From Embiotoca jacksoni (Eukaryota > Chordata > Actinopteri > Embiotocidae), in the NCBI GenBank assembly GCA_022577435.1, contig JAKOON010000017.1, forward strand, positions 248,001-312,000: DNA of 64,000 bases, in the 5' to 3' direction. A program made the translations under genes and the position numbers. This document shows, one piece after another, positions 37,216 to 50,635 of this stretch. Under the pieces are notes generated by a model. The model saw only the letters and a program-made list of their open reading frames with translations, was not told where the DNA came from and ran no database searches. Each line of letters opens with the position of its first letter. Position 1 is the stretch's first letter.

Positions 37216-40200
37216 TAAAATAAATTAGACTTTTCAGAAATGTTATCAGTTGCTGATGACAGATGTTAGAGTTGCAGGAAATACTATAAAGGAGCTTTAA
37301 TGGTGTTAAATGCAGATGAAGTTTTTCTGCTGGACTTTTTGTCAATATTAAGCGCATACATTTACCAGGATCAATAAACTGCCCTGGAAAAAAAGGGCAT
37401 ACGATTACATGATTTATGATAATGAGTGACCTTTTTTTGCCCCTGGGTGTGAATGTTTCATCCAGTGAAAGACTGCCGGCCTGCCAAGGTTGAAACTTGC
37501 CTCTCACCCAGTGTGTGCTAGAATATGCAGTAACCCTGTGTGACTCTCAGCTGGATAAAGCAGGCATAGAAAATGGATAGATGGATGTTTGCTGTTGTTT
37601 GTGGGTGAGGGAGCATGACTCAGAGGTCAGATACGGGGACTGGGACCGGCAGGTTAGAACAGCCTGTTTTCTCGTAGCTCTCAAACATCACATAACAATC
37701 TCACATCTCCTGGACCTGTTACATTTCGTTTCATGTTAGTGTCTCAGACTGGGGTCAGACACCTCCTCCTCCTCCTCAATCAAAATAAGACTTGTACTTT
37801 CCAAGACAAGATACTTTGAACAATACGTAGCTGCAACAAATCTTTGCAGTTCAACAAAAGGAAACATGCAAATGCTGCTAGAGGATATATACAAAGAATT
37901 GATCGCAGCAAGACCCAGGGACAAGGCCAGAAGATAAACAGAGGCATATAAATAAAACGAGTGCGAATAGACTGAGAGGTTTACATTGAAATAAAGGAAA
38001 TTGACGAACTGATGAAGTGACACTCATAACAAAAGTCCAGCACCAAAAGTAAACTGGTCATCATTTCACCTACTGAAACTCCACTCCATGATTGATAAAT
38101 GATGGAAAAAAAAATAATACAGCGTATTAAAGACAATTAAATTCATGAGCACTCTGTTCTCTAGTGTGCCTCTGTGTTGACACAACACTTTTTGTTAGTT
38201 GTTGATGTATTGCAAGACTAATACATCTCCTCTACACTGACATATCGCAGTGCTGTCTTACTATATTAGAAACTTCATCAGCAAATAAACCTCTCCACCA
38301 TACTCATACTATCTTTCCCCTTGCCACTTTCACTGACGATAATACTGATGTCATCAGAAAACATCTGGCCTGACTGTGAGGTGAGAACTAAAGGTGTAAA
38401 GAAAAGAGACCCGTAAAGTTACTTGATGACATCTGTTCAGCCATTCCTGGTGCATAAACATGAATTAAATCTTCAATTACAAAGGTAGCAATAAGCCCAT
38501 CAGGATCTGCAATCTCTCTGTTCTTTGTATAAAACTCTGTGAAAAGAAGCAATTATGAAGGAGATTTTAGGTTGCAGCCACATGCTAGCTTTTCATTCTC
38601 CACCCTGCCCTCACTCATTTCCCCCACATGTCTGTTACATTTTTGTCTTAACAATTCCCCAGTGGGACTAATTACTCAAAATGATTAAACTACAGGCTGT
38701 TGTCAGTCTGCTCAGTGATAAGTTGCACAGTTGGCAGGGGAGTGATGCAAAAGTGACAGCGGAGTCTTAAACTGTTAGGTGAGAAGTATTTAAATTTTGA
38801 TTTATGCTGATGCCGAAGACTACAGCAAAGAACAGCCTGACTGGATTAGAATTCAGTCTGAAACCCTCATACATTAAACTCAGTGTCCACCATCAACCTG
38901 CAACATAAGTTCTGTGGGTCGTGCTCATGATACATTCATACAGAATACCAAACTTAACATTTGAAGCCACTTAATTGTAACTATTTTATAAGGGTCTCTG
39001 ATTGAGACACTTGCATCGCAGCTTCACAAGTGTTCACAGTTTTTTATGGGGTTCTTTCATTTCGCAGAGGAAAGAAATTGTTAATGAAATGCAGGAAACA
39101 TCTTGAGTCCTCTCAAGCATGGTCACACCTTCCAATGGCCTCCTAGAATTTCATGAAGTGAACACACAACTGATGCTTTAGCACTTCGTCACATGACCTC
39201 CTTTTTCTAACCTGCTCATCCATGAACTTTACACACCGAGGTGAGTCAAAATGTGACACTGGATCGTTATACTCTGGTGGACTGACGGGTGTATTACACA
39301 TTGTGGCGGGAGACTCGGCTGGTATGGTATTGGCAATAATCAAAACCAGCTAGAGAGACAACTTCCCAACTACAGTTCATTGTGCTTTTTCATTTTTTCT
39401 TTCATAACTAGCCTCCTATTAGACACTAAGGCCTAAGGTCTATGCTCATGTTTTTAACATTTTATACATCTTGAAACCGCCATGTCTGTTGTCTGTAAAA
39501 TGTATCATATATATGAATCCAGTGGCAGAAATGAGATCTGTTTGTGCCCATATCAACCATTTTTTATCTGCATAGTTGAGGATTTGTGACATGTTTGTTG
39601 TTGTTTACACTCAGGAGATTTGTTGGAAATGAAGAGAGAAGAACTGTGAACTCCCTTGGAGGCAATATAACGGTCTTGCCGGTGTTACGTAAGGCAACGA
39701 TTGCTCCTTTTACAGACACTGGCACCTCTGTGCTTTTCTCAACTCCTGGCTCTGTTTTTCTATACTGGCAAAGATAGGATGTAATACAAGCTAAAATGTC
39801 AGCAGTTTGTCTCTCACTTCAAAATATTCTAAAACAATGGATAGAGTAAGCCAAATTTATCTCAGATTTTTCTCAGTTATTATAGAAAGAAGGACATTTG
39901 CTTTCAATCTCTAAGAGGCTTACCCCCCTACTGTGAGAGGAAGTAATGTTTATAATCCCTACAGATACAAGTTTATCAAAGTTGTGGATGAACCATCCGA
40001 TGAGTATCATTTCGTGACCTGCAAAATAAAACCATGCAAGCCTGACTCAGCCTGGCAGTGGAACTGTAGACTGTAATTACTGTTTGTGTCAGAGTACGTC
40101 ACTGTTTGAACAATTCATTCAGGTGAACAGAAGCAGTACAGTCCTTGCTCATCTCATTACAGCCTGCAGATATTTGCAGAGGCATACTGCTGGTTGTTAA

Positions 40201-42139
40201 TTTTGGTGTAAATAATTTAATTAGTCCCAAGCCTATTTGTCCTTCTGATACAATATAAAATATAAAACAAAACAAAAGAACAATATATGCAAAACAAATA
40301 AATTCAACAAAATTAATCCAATGAATTAAATATCTGCTACATCCATCGTGTTTATTCTCCGCCCTCAACAGGCCTAACACACCTGCTGCTCTTAATAAAC
40401 TGCCTAAAGACTCAGACTCATAATTCATGTACAATAATAATGATTTATTTTCTTATTGCATTTTGCAGCAGCTTTCTGCACTACTTTTTCCTGTAGCTGT
40501 TATGGAACACAGTAGTCAAAAAGACAAATCCGATTTGTTCCTTTAAAAACTGAGGACATAAATATGAGAAAAAAGAACATCAACATCCTTTACTCGTCAT
40601 ATATCTGGTTCTCCGCTCTAACTCAACTGTACTGTTGACTGTAAGCTATTAAACAGAGTAGTTGGTTCACTGAATGTCAATGTAATTCAAGATAAAAACA
40701 GCTACATTTTCATTTGTAATGACTCATTTAACTTACTGAAGCTACACAGAGGATTAAGCAATTTAAGTGTGAGACCGCCATACAATCTCTTAAAGCCTCA
40801 CTTCATTGTGCGAGGCAAAGGGCAATGTCTCTGTACTAAAGATTCCTCTGAAGTCAAGTTCAGAGGTCACTGAAGTTCACAAGTAATTGGTCACAAATGA
40901 ATTAGGTGTTTTCAGACCGGCATAGGCACGACTAATCAACATGCAGTGTGTGTGTTTGGGCTTGCTCGAGGAAGCAATCTAATTTTCGGACTGTGCAACA
41001 GTGGAAGAAGATATTGTTCCTGACTTTGGTGGCATATTAATAAGCCCCTGAAATGGTGAGTCACCTGGGGGGCAGACAATACAATGAATAATGACTAAAA
41101 CTCACACAAATATTGCCAGGCTATTGCTGAACACACGATAATGTCCTAAAAGAACAGCTCACCGTAATTTGTGCATCTTGCATTTTGTGAGAAGAATGAA
41201 TCTTTTAAGTATTGTCAGCTATTTAGTGGTCTGCCCAGTAAATGTGTTAGTGTTTGTAGCAGGAGGTTTCCACGCTTATGTTTGAGTCAGTGAAGAAGAA
41301 ATAGAGAAGATGAAGTAAATATGACTATAAAATTGTGGGAGGAGAGAAAAATATGTCCCTTTCCCTTTTGACTGGCACCTCATATGTTCCCTAAAAGCAG
41401 TGAGCACAACAAATATTTATACCTGTATACCTTCTGCTTTTCCTTCTGCTCAGCTGTCACGATGGTGACAAGACTGGGCTCAGAGAGAAAGAGACAGCAG
41501 AGAGGATGAGCGTAATAGGCGGGGTGGAGGGGGGGTTCTTTGCTGCATTGCCGGGTTTTTGCGCCATCATTTCTCCATCTCATTTAATTTATCAGATATA
41601 GCCTGGTGGAATCACCCAACCTTGGCAGTGATTATGCTCACCTTGTCAGTCATTCTCTTCTCCAGGATGTGTTTCAGGAATTATGACAGTTAAAGCAAAG
41701 CTAGGAGTGATACACTGCAGAGACACACAAACGGATCTACATAAAGTATTTTGGTTTGCTGTGGTGGGGGTTCATTTGCAGCTGAAAATGATAAAGTCAA
41801 AGTAATGTTTCAGAAAAAGAGCATTTTCTGCTGTTTTAAGTCAGGTGTTTCAGGGAATGAAAAGGTGAACAGTTACACAAACGTTTAGGTTAAACTGAGC
41901 AATTTTGTGTAATATGACTGCAAAGTAGTTCAGACAACCAAACATGTTCAGTTTTTAATTTTAAAAGAAGTTTAGTGAGGCAAAACAAGCCCATTTTACA
42001 GTAGAACTGCACACAAAAAAAGAAAGACTGTTGATTAGCATTGCGTAATACTGTCATATTAATGTCATAATGGGTATCTTTACCGTTTCAAATACAACTC
42101 GTCCTCATCGAAATGACAAAACAGATCATTTGCCTAAAC
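37216..42139. other. Gene-poor interval
   Basis: No coding exon or RNA gene recognised. Open frames of 60-110 codons are scattered on both strands without family resemblance. The stretch near 40915-41075 has balanced composition and could be conserved noncoding DNA. Confidence 0.5.
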
Positions 42140-42790
42140 GATTCTGTATATGACTGTTGGACAGTACCAGCAAGAGCCGTATTGGACGTTTGTCTTCTTT
42201 TTTAGGGCCTGGGCACCGATGGTGCGAAAACCCTATTGTTATCCAAGCGATTATTATGATTCTCTGTAAACAACTGCATTTTTGGAGGCTTTATCATATT
42301 CAAAAACTCATGAAGGTTGGTACACCTGTCTCTCCCGGCGAAATCTTTTTTATTTTAGTGGAGTCGCGAGTGGGCGTGGCCAAATGGCTCGCTAGTGCCC
42401 TCTAAACAGATGCCCCGGCGGCTCCATTTACTAACATGCACGAAATTCGGTGGACATGTGTATCCACCTAGACGTATAAAAAAAGTTACATTGCACCATT
42501 ATGTCAACTCAACAGGAAGTCTGGCATTTTGAATTTAGTCGCCATTTTTGGTGGACCGACTTGAAATTGAGTCTGTGCCCTCTTAACATGTTTGGAATTA
42601 AAAGTTATCAAAATAATTTGTTTTCGTCGATCGGTGCGCCTGTGGCATGGCGGCCAAAAAGTGACCCGAAAGTCATGCTATTAGCATGTTCAAAAAATGG
42701 CGGGCATTTTCAAAGTCAAAAATGCCTTTTTTTTTTAATATATTTCAGACAACATGAGAAAAAGTCAGAAGATCATCAAAATCATTAGGC
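42140..42790 (+). repeat. Teleost interspersed repeat (GGGCCTGGGCACCGATGGTGC type)
   Basis: The block begins near TTAGGGCCTGGGCACCGATG and continues with GCGAAAACCCTATTGTTATC, then GGGCGTGGCCAAATGGCTCG and several low-divergence phrases such as AACATGCACGAAATTCGGTG. I recognise it as a high-copy fish repeat of uncertain class. The open frames within it are not genes. Confidence 0.6.
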
Positions 42791-44389
42791 TCTAGGCTAT
42801 CTAGGCACCAAAAAGGCCACATTTCCTTCGAACCCATTCAGTCATTAGTGATATTTCAGTCTGGAACAAAGGCATCAATCTATCAACAGACAAGCAGACC
42901 AACAGAATAACACTGCCCTCCATAAATCTTATAGTAAGACTGCATTAATAGGGCTGCACTATTCCAAAATACACCACACAGCCTGATGTATTATTTCAAA
43001 ACATGTAAAACATATATTCCTTCCTGACCGACCATTTAACTGTTGACATACCAGATGGTGATTAACACATGCTTACTTGAATGTTATAATCCCCATTGTC
43101 ATTTGTAGCACAAAAAGCAACCAGCTGTTGTGGTGCGAGAGGTTAGCGCTGGATTGTCCTGACCTCACTTGATACCACACAGCTGCCAAAGGCTGCCTGA
43201 GTGGGCAACATAATGACACAGAGAGGATATCGTTTCCATCAGTGGCTATAATGTTAAGATGCCCTTGAGAAAATGTGAATTTCCCAGTAGACCTGCTCAA
43301 CAGCCAATGGCATTAGTGGATGGATGTGGACTATTTTGCAGTTCCCAGATGAGAACATCCATGAAACAGAGGACAGGGAGAAAACATGCTGTGCTGGAAC
43401 AGGACCTCTACTGTGGTTAGGAGGGTGAAATATCCCAGTAACATCATGTTTCATTTGTATACTGATACACATTCACAAGCACCCTGGTTTTCTGATTATG
43501 ATGAGTGAAGTCAGTGTATGTGAGCAGTGTAAGACTGACAAAAACAGACAATACTGTTGCATGTAAACCCAGTTTTCTAATTTATCTGCTATCAGCACAG
43601 GGACAACTTCAATTTAAGCAATGTGACCTTGAACAACAGAGCAATAGAGCAACAATAGAAATATCAAGCTTTTCACTTTTGAAGCAATGAAAAAAAAAAA
43701 AGTTTATTAAACCGGTAATGAAAAACACGATTCTCTTTTGCTTCAACTTAAGGTCATGGATGTGCATTTTTGTTGCTTAACAAGCAATAAAAATGAAGTT
43801 TTTTTTTTTTTTTTTATCCATCCCTCTTTTCAGTCAGCCTACATCCATCTCTATTGCACTCTGAAATGATCCATTTCATGCCTTTGTTTTGTCTGCCTGT
43901 CTGTCGCTGTTTGTTTCTCTTCCTCTTAATGTGGGTGGGCAGTGACTGACTGCTGATTAAGCCAAACAAACCATCATCTCTCACCAGATATACTTGGTGG
44001 TTTTTAATCAGTGGCTGGCATTTTGCATCAGAGCCTGCATGAGAATTACACATTTTACTCACTGTGTGCTCAGCAAAATGCCTATGATTTAATTTTAGTT
44101 TTAAAACCTTATCAATATGGAAGTAGGTTTACAAATCTGTAATGTAATAATATCTGCAGACAACAGCTGAGTCTCAAGGTGCATGACAGCGGACAATGTT
44201 GCAAGGACTCTCTTTGTCCTTTCAGGACGTCTCAACATCATTACCCCTGCCTCTGAACACTTGTTCTTTCTGTCCCATATTGACAAACAATGAGTAATGG
44301 AGTTTGAGGCCCATTGAGGTTTATTCTTATTTCTAAAAGGAAAAGTTCACTGAAGTCTATAGCTGTGCAAGTGGCTCTGTGAGCCTGCA
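42791..44389. other. Gene-poor interval
   Basis: AT-rich DNA with A and T tracts at 43689-43700 and 43800-43815. Nothing else recognised. Confidence 0.5.
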
Positions 44390-44610
44390 CTTGGTTATAG
44401 TGGTGTTCAGAGCTGAACGCTAACAGCATGCTAACACACACACAATGACCAATATGCTGATGCAAAGAAGATATTATGTTTCCCACATTCACCATCTTAC
44501 TTAAGCTTACATGCATGCTAATACAGCTGAGGCTTCTTGGAGTCTTTTGTGCGGGTATTTAGTCAAGATCGAACTCAAAGTGGAGTGAGCTCATGTGACC
44601 CGTGACCACT
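44390..44610. repeat. Degenerate GCTAACATGCTAACA-type teleost repeat, copy 1
   Basis: Contains ACGCTAACAGCATGCTAACA, then ATGCTAATACAGCTGAGGC, TTTTGTGCGGGTATTTAGTC and GTGACCCGTGACC in the order seen in a common fish interspersed repeat. A second copy is at 53035-53290. Confidence 0.5.
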
Positions 44611-47600
44611 AAATGCAACTTGAGGAGGGATTCTTCTGTCAGCTACATAGATTCAATGTTTTTCTGCATGTCTTTTACTCACGAGCCACTTACGTCTTTC
44701 ACATTTCAGGACCAAAGAAAAGCAGCTTGTTTTTTATTTTGGCCATCCTCTACTTCTGACATATCCAACGTATTCTGAAAGGCTTTCATTTAGTGAAAAG
44801 CAACATAAAATCCTTCCACTTAAGAAACATGAAACGGTGACATATTGAGTATTTTACACAGCAACATTATGCCCCCATGTCTTGTGTGTATCACTTTGAG
44901 TCGAGCCATCTGATTATACCATTTTGATGTTGTAGCTGGGAGGCCACAGAAGTGTTTTTGGCTGTCAGTGCGGACAGGTGGACCTGAGAGATGATCACAC
45001 CATCCCTGTGTCAGCCTGAAAGCCTAAATACACTGTACCCGGTCAAAACATACACCGGGCATGCAGCCAAGCCTGACGGGATTTACACAAGAGGAAGAAA
45101 ACGCTGCAGTCTAATCCTTTGTGAGCCAAATGTAATCATTTTCTGTGGTATAGATTGATTATGAAAATATCAGTGTCATACTTGGCACAAACATTACTGC
45201 TTTTTTGTTCAGATCTAAATCCTGTTGTGACTCTATATTTGTACAAGAGTTAGACAGGAAATGGAGTAAGTTATGGGGACTCCATAGCTAACAGCATTTT
45301 AGCCCATTTGGATTGCACCCAAACCATTTAGACATTGAAACACTCCAGTGGATGTGGTTTCATCTCGGTCACAAATTCATGTCATTCTCCATTTTTCTGT
45401 CTCCTATTATGAAGCCATGCTGTCTAGTTATGGGTATCCTGTTGTCACTCTGTGCTGCCCCACTATGCAGCAAGATAAATACCCGTCCATAGTTGAGGTT
45501 TTCAACTGTGGAAGCAACTGTGAAACTGAAAACTATTGGGCAACAAATTCTGGGATAGTGATTACAAATCAGAAAACACTAAGATTCCATTAAAAAGTCT
45601 TTGCCATTTGCCCTCTGTTGCTTTAATGAAGGTCTCCCAAGGAGCGTGAGTTTGACTCCTATCAAACCTCTGTGTTTCTGTGTCATATTATATGTTTATA
45701 CATATATTAAATGTTGCAGGTTTAACCTACTTTAAATTATTTGATTTATAACTACTATATTATTTTGAAGTTCCTGTTTCAGTCTCACTGTTACGACATT
45801 GTTTTAACTTACTTAACTTAATCAAAGTTTTTACATTTTTCTTAACCTTTTGCCTTGTATTATTATCAGTATGATGCAGTATGCTTCAGTATGCTTGAGT
45901 CTCGATGCTAAGAGAACATCTAATTAACATCGGTGTAAAACGTAAGTAGTTATCAACCGCCTAAGACAATTACGCGCCCTCAGGATCCACACTCTGGATG
46001 CCTCCGTCTGACTCATCTCATCATATCTCCATCCCTTTGTGCTGAAAGTGTCAGGTTTCAATTCATCAGAACGAGCCAGCAAATGAGACAGAAAGGAGAA
46101 GGAGGGAGAGATCAGATACACAGATGACGAACTGCTTATCATTATGGACAGAGCGCTTGTTTGCATGGGAGCCAACTTGTTTGACACAGTGACACAAATC
46201 TGCTATGACAAGTTGTTAAACAGACCTCATGGTAGAACGTTTCATTCGACTACTGTCTGATTCATCATGACCATCATCCATGCACTCCTCATACAATGAC
46301 ATATGTAAATTGGAAGTCTGACTCATTTGTTTTTTTGTTTAGTTTTAGTTTTGTTTCTCTGCTGCTGTTGAATGAATGTGATTGTTAGTTTAGAAACTTC
46401 AGATAATACTTCTTTTTTTTTTAATTACCAATAAAAATAACCTTTGTGTTTAACATGTGATTCATAGTCAAGTATAAATGCTTAATGTTCATATGGTGAT
46501 GAAAATGTATTCAGAAGTTGCCTGTAAGTGATACATTGATTTAAGTAAGGAGATGTCTGTAACCTATATAACGTAAGGTAACTTATTTGATGTATACAAC
46601 GGTACTTAGGTTAAAATTACTGATTACCTATTTGGGTAAGGTTAGCTAAAATTACATATGGATCAAAACCATGATCTTATTCTGAACTTAACGTTGTGGT
46701 TTTTGTTAACGTTGTTGTTTTTATCTCCAGGCTACAAGCAGGCTGTGACAAAACGGCAGTATTTGACGTCCTGTGGTGAGAATGGGTTTTGAGTCAAGCT
46801 CTTAGTCAGTTTCCAGCCACTGAGAGTTCCTCTCTCACCTCTGCACAGAGTGGCTGTGGAGGTTGGACCGGCAGGTTAAGAAAGTTACAGAAAATGCTAA
46901 CTCAATACAACACACAACATGCTGCATAAGGGGATGGAGGTATTTTACCTTTTATTATAACATTGAGTATTACAACCAGCAAATCCATTCATGTATAAAA
47001 AGCCAAGCTTTACCATTGACATACATGGTCAGAAAATTATATTCCCCATTACTAGTACCTATATACTTATCAGTGAGGGTGAAGACAAATCATTTTTTCT
47101 CGGTGGGTTTGTGTTTGCATTTGTTTGGGGTCGTAACTTTAGCACCTGTAACTACACCTTCTACAGTATGACTAGACCATCCTTTAGTTGCAGTTATCAT
47201 GCAATTGTCAAGAAACTTCTTATACAGGTGAATCACTCCCAAAGACGGATTGACCCTCAGTTGAAGCCATGAGTGGTGGTCAGAAATAATGGAGTTGTGT
47301 CGGGGGCTGACTGTAGACTTGGTGAGAGCAGTTCCTGTGTGTCAGCTGTGTTTTTCATGGTATGACAGTTTAACCATGGAAAAGAGAAAAAGATAGCTGT
47401 AACATGAGCAACAAGCGCAAATGGTTCCATCCACCATGTCAGCTGTGCATAAGTGCAGCAGGTGAAATTAGACAATTAATAGCAGCACTGCTGCTGTTCC
47501 TGCCAAAGTGACGGTGTTTTGAAATGACTAAGGAATGCTGGGATTACATGACATCAACTATTGAAGCTCTATTGTACCACTCCATTGTTTGTGTACTCCA

Positions 47601-49789
47601 TTGTTTCCTCATTGTAAACAGCTAATCGCATCTCGGGTCAAAAGGTGCTGGAGTTTATTCCAGTATGCACCAGGTGATAGACAGTCACACCCTGTACAGG
47701 CCACCAAACTACAGTATCACAGGACTGCCACACATGTAATGCTTTTGGATTCTGGGAAGAAAGGGAACTTGTCGATACAGGAAGTAACTCAGACCAACAT
47801 GAACATGACCTAACATACTGCTTATTAATCAGCACAATACACTGCAAATAAATAGTGTTTTTCAATGATAGAAAAAAGCACTTTGCCCTATCTCCTTTTA
47901 TTCAAAACTACCAGTGCCACATGGTCTCCTGATTGTGTTTTCTGCCAAACTGTGACGAACAGAGTTCACCTTTGGCATTAGTCAAAGAGGATCTTTAATA
48001 AAATACAAATAATCTCTATTGCTGCAGTAATTGACCTTCCCACAAACAGTGAAGTGCACAGATAAAAGGGGAGGCACCGAGGGGTCAACATTGTTTGAAG
48101 GCACTCGCAGCTCAGCGGGCCTGTGAATGCAACCTGCTTTTATCGGCCACCAAACAACTACATGCAGCAAAAGCGGGCAGCTGTATTTGCATTCTAAACA
48201 CTCTAACAATCAGCGGGTAGTGATATCAAAGCACTGCAGACCCCTTGATCTACTTTTGTGTTCATCAAGAAAATCCTGCATTTACTGATAAATACAAATA
48301 CTTCTGCATATGAATATTCCTAGTTTGGTTAATCTGCAGCAGTTCAGATGACATACAAGTATGTGTTTGCATTGAGTGATTGGAGATGAATGGGATTTCT
48401 GTGTATGCCTCTACTCATCTGAGGGAATATTTGAGAAACATGAATTATGAATCCCATGCCGTGCACGGATAACCATGGTAATGAAACCGGCAGAACAACT
48501 GGATAGGGTACATATTTAAACAGGCTACTTCCTTTGTGGACATGTCATCTGGGCATTAAAGATTTAGATGTTGTGATAGCCCAACATTAGAGAGGACTGC
48601 AGGGTGAGTGAGCTGGAAATGAGAGCATTATCTAGTCAGCATTATGGGCCTGATGATGCTCGCAAGAAACCAGAGCTGCCAGGGCATGGCTGACAAGCCA
48701 GGACATGTAAGCTTTACTGTGACATGTCCATAATACCTCTGCGAACATTTTTTTTTTTTAAATCCTTAATTATTAACACTTAGAATGGTAATAATATTCA
48801 TGTGCAGAAAATACACAAAAGCACTTATGTAAAGGAATTATTTATTGTTTCCGACTTCAAATTTGTAAGAAACAGAATTAAAAAATGCTCTTCCTAATCA
48901 TACTGCAAGCCTTCTTTCAGGTGGCCTTAAACCCCCAAAATAACTCGCCAGTTTCTGTAAAACATAAATCTGTTAATAAGACAATGTGTATCTGAAAACC
49001 ACTTCAGATACACATTTTTATCTGTGGAATGGTGCTTTTCTCAACAACAACAAAATTCTGTCTAAATAGGCATTCCCAGCAACACAGAGCAGCACCTCGG
49101 CCTACGCAATCCAGTTTCTCTGCAACATTAGCCTCACTTGATCGTTATCCTGTCTTTGATACCAGGCTGCAGACGTTAATCAGGATATCATTTACCTGAG
49201 GACAGAACAAGGCCAACACAGTGTTAATCCTCCAATACATCATGGTTAACCAAGACCATTTGTTTAATCAAACTCGAGCTGGAGTCAGTTCACTGCAGAC
49301 ACTGATAAAGAAACAGTATACCTCTGAAAGGTCCTGACTGTCAAATAAAGCTTTCAAGGAGTATGTTGACCTGTGGCAGGGTGAGCTCTTAGATCCACTT
49401 AGTCCTGGGTGTCAAAATGCCTGGTAACAGCTTCACCTATTTGTGTTCAGTTCAGGTTATGATTAGTCTGCTTGAACTTTTCAGTAATTATACATAGTGA
49501 CATCTAGATCCAGTTTGTGTCACTTGCGTATCACAGTTATGTCCCAGTCACAGAACTACGTATTTCTGTAAAAAAATGTAAAACCAAGAAAGATATTTAA
49601 TGACACTTGTTGTTTGTTCTGCGAATTCTCTGTAATCCTCAAACACTCAGCAGATACATTCAGAACAACAGTAAGTTTTCTGAAAGTACTGAGTTGCTCT
49701 TTTGTGGTTCTTAGCCATGCAAGCAGCATGGCTCTACGGGGGGCAGCGTCAACCTTATGGCCAGTTCACCCTTAATATCCAGAATGTAA
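44611..49789. other. Gene-poor interval
   Basis: No coding exon or RNA gene recognised. Segments of balanced composition, for example 45950-46300 and 48380-48720, could be conserved noncoding DNA. Short open frames have no family match. Confidence 0.5.
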
Positions 49790-50635
49790 TACGAGGGATG
49801 ATCAAAAAGTTCTAAGACTGCTCCTGTTGCACGTGAACAGTAAGTGACACCGTGATGTGCACGGAGCAAGGGGAAGCTATAACTTTCATGAGTACATATT
49901 CCATCAGTACTCAGGTGCTGATGTGTGTCACTTGATGGACATCAGACCCTGAGTTGATTTAGTAACTCTAACCCTCACCCTTTCTTAGCCTATTACTATA
50001 ATTGGTCACAACCTTATGTTCAGATAATCTCTATTGTACATCCACAGACATTGAATAGGAGTCCTTGTCAAACGTTGAGATATTGAACCCATTTTGCATG
50101 TAAATAGATGTAAAGTAACCTAGCCGAACATAAAAATATTAAGTCTGTGTTGCATATCCACAGACGTCCAAACAGGCAGGACCGTGTTTGAACGTTCAGA
50201 TATTGAATCCATCTTAGACGTCCAAACAGGATCCTTTTCAGACTTTTGGATATCGAACCTGTATTGGACAGAAGTGGGTCTGGATCGATCGACGTGACAT
50301 GATCTGAAAGTCTCCTTGACGTCACGTGTTTTTGATGGGCAGTGACGTTTTACCTCTTTTGAAACACAAATGTCACTAATTGTTTCATTGCCTTAAGCAT
50401 TTTAAGGGTCTTCGTTGCCGAGTTCAACACAAAATTTGATGTGTGCCTTGTGCTCATGTCAGACGCACTGGAGCAGGGCTCACAAAAAGGTGTTGAACTC
50501 AGGTGCTGATGATGATCAAGTGGTGAAACTTGGAAGATTTACTCACGAAGGTTGCAGCTTCCCCCTGCTCCCTGCATGTCACGTGCTACTTACCATTCAC
50601 ACGCAACAGGAGCAGTCCCAGAAGTTTTTGATCAT
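49790..50635. mobile_element. mariner-like non-autonomous element with long inverted repeats
   Basis: The left end TACGAGGGATGATCAAAAAG (49790-49809) matches the mariner-type terminus. The first 100 or so bases reappear inverted at about 50525-50635 (right end AGTCCCAGAAGTTTTTGATC at 50614-50633). The arms match over most of their length, including GACTGCTCCTGTTGC and the AGCTTCCCC block. The last few bases of the right end have diverged. The core of about 630 bases encodes no transposase and includes internal near-repeats of GACGTCCAAACAGG. Confidence 0.7.
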
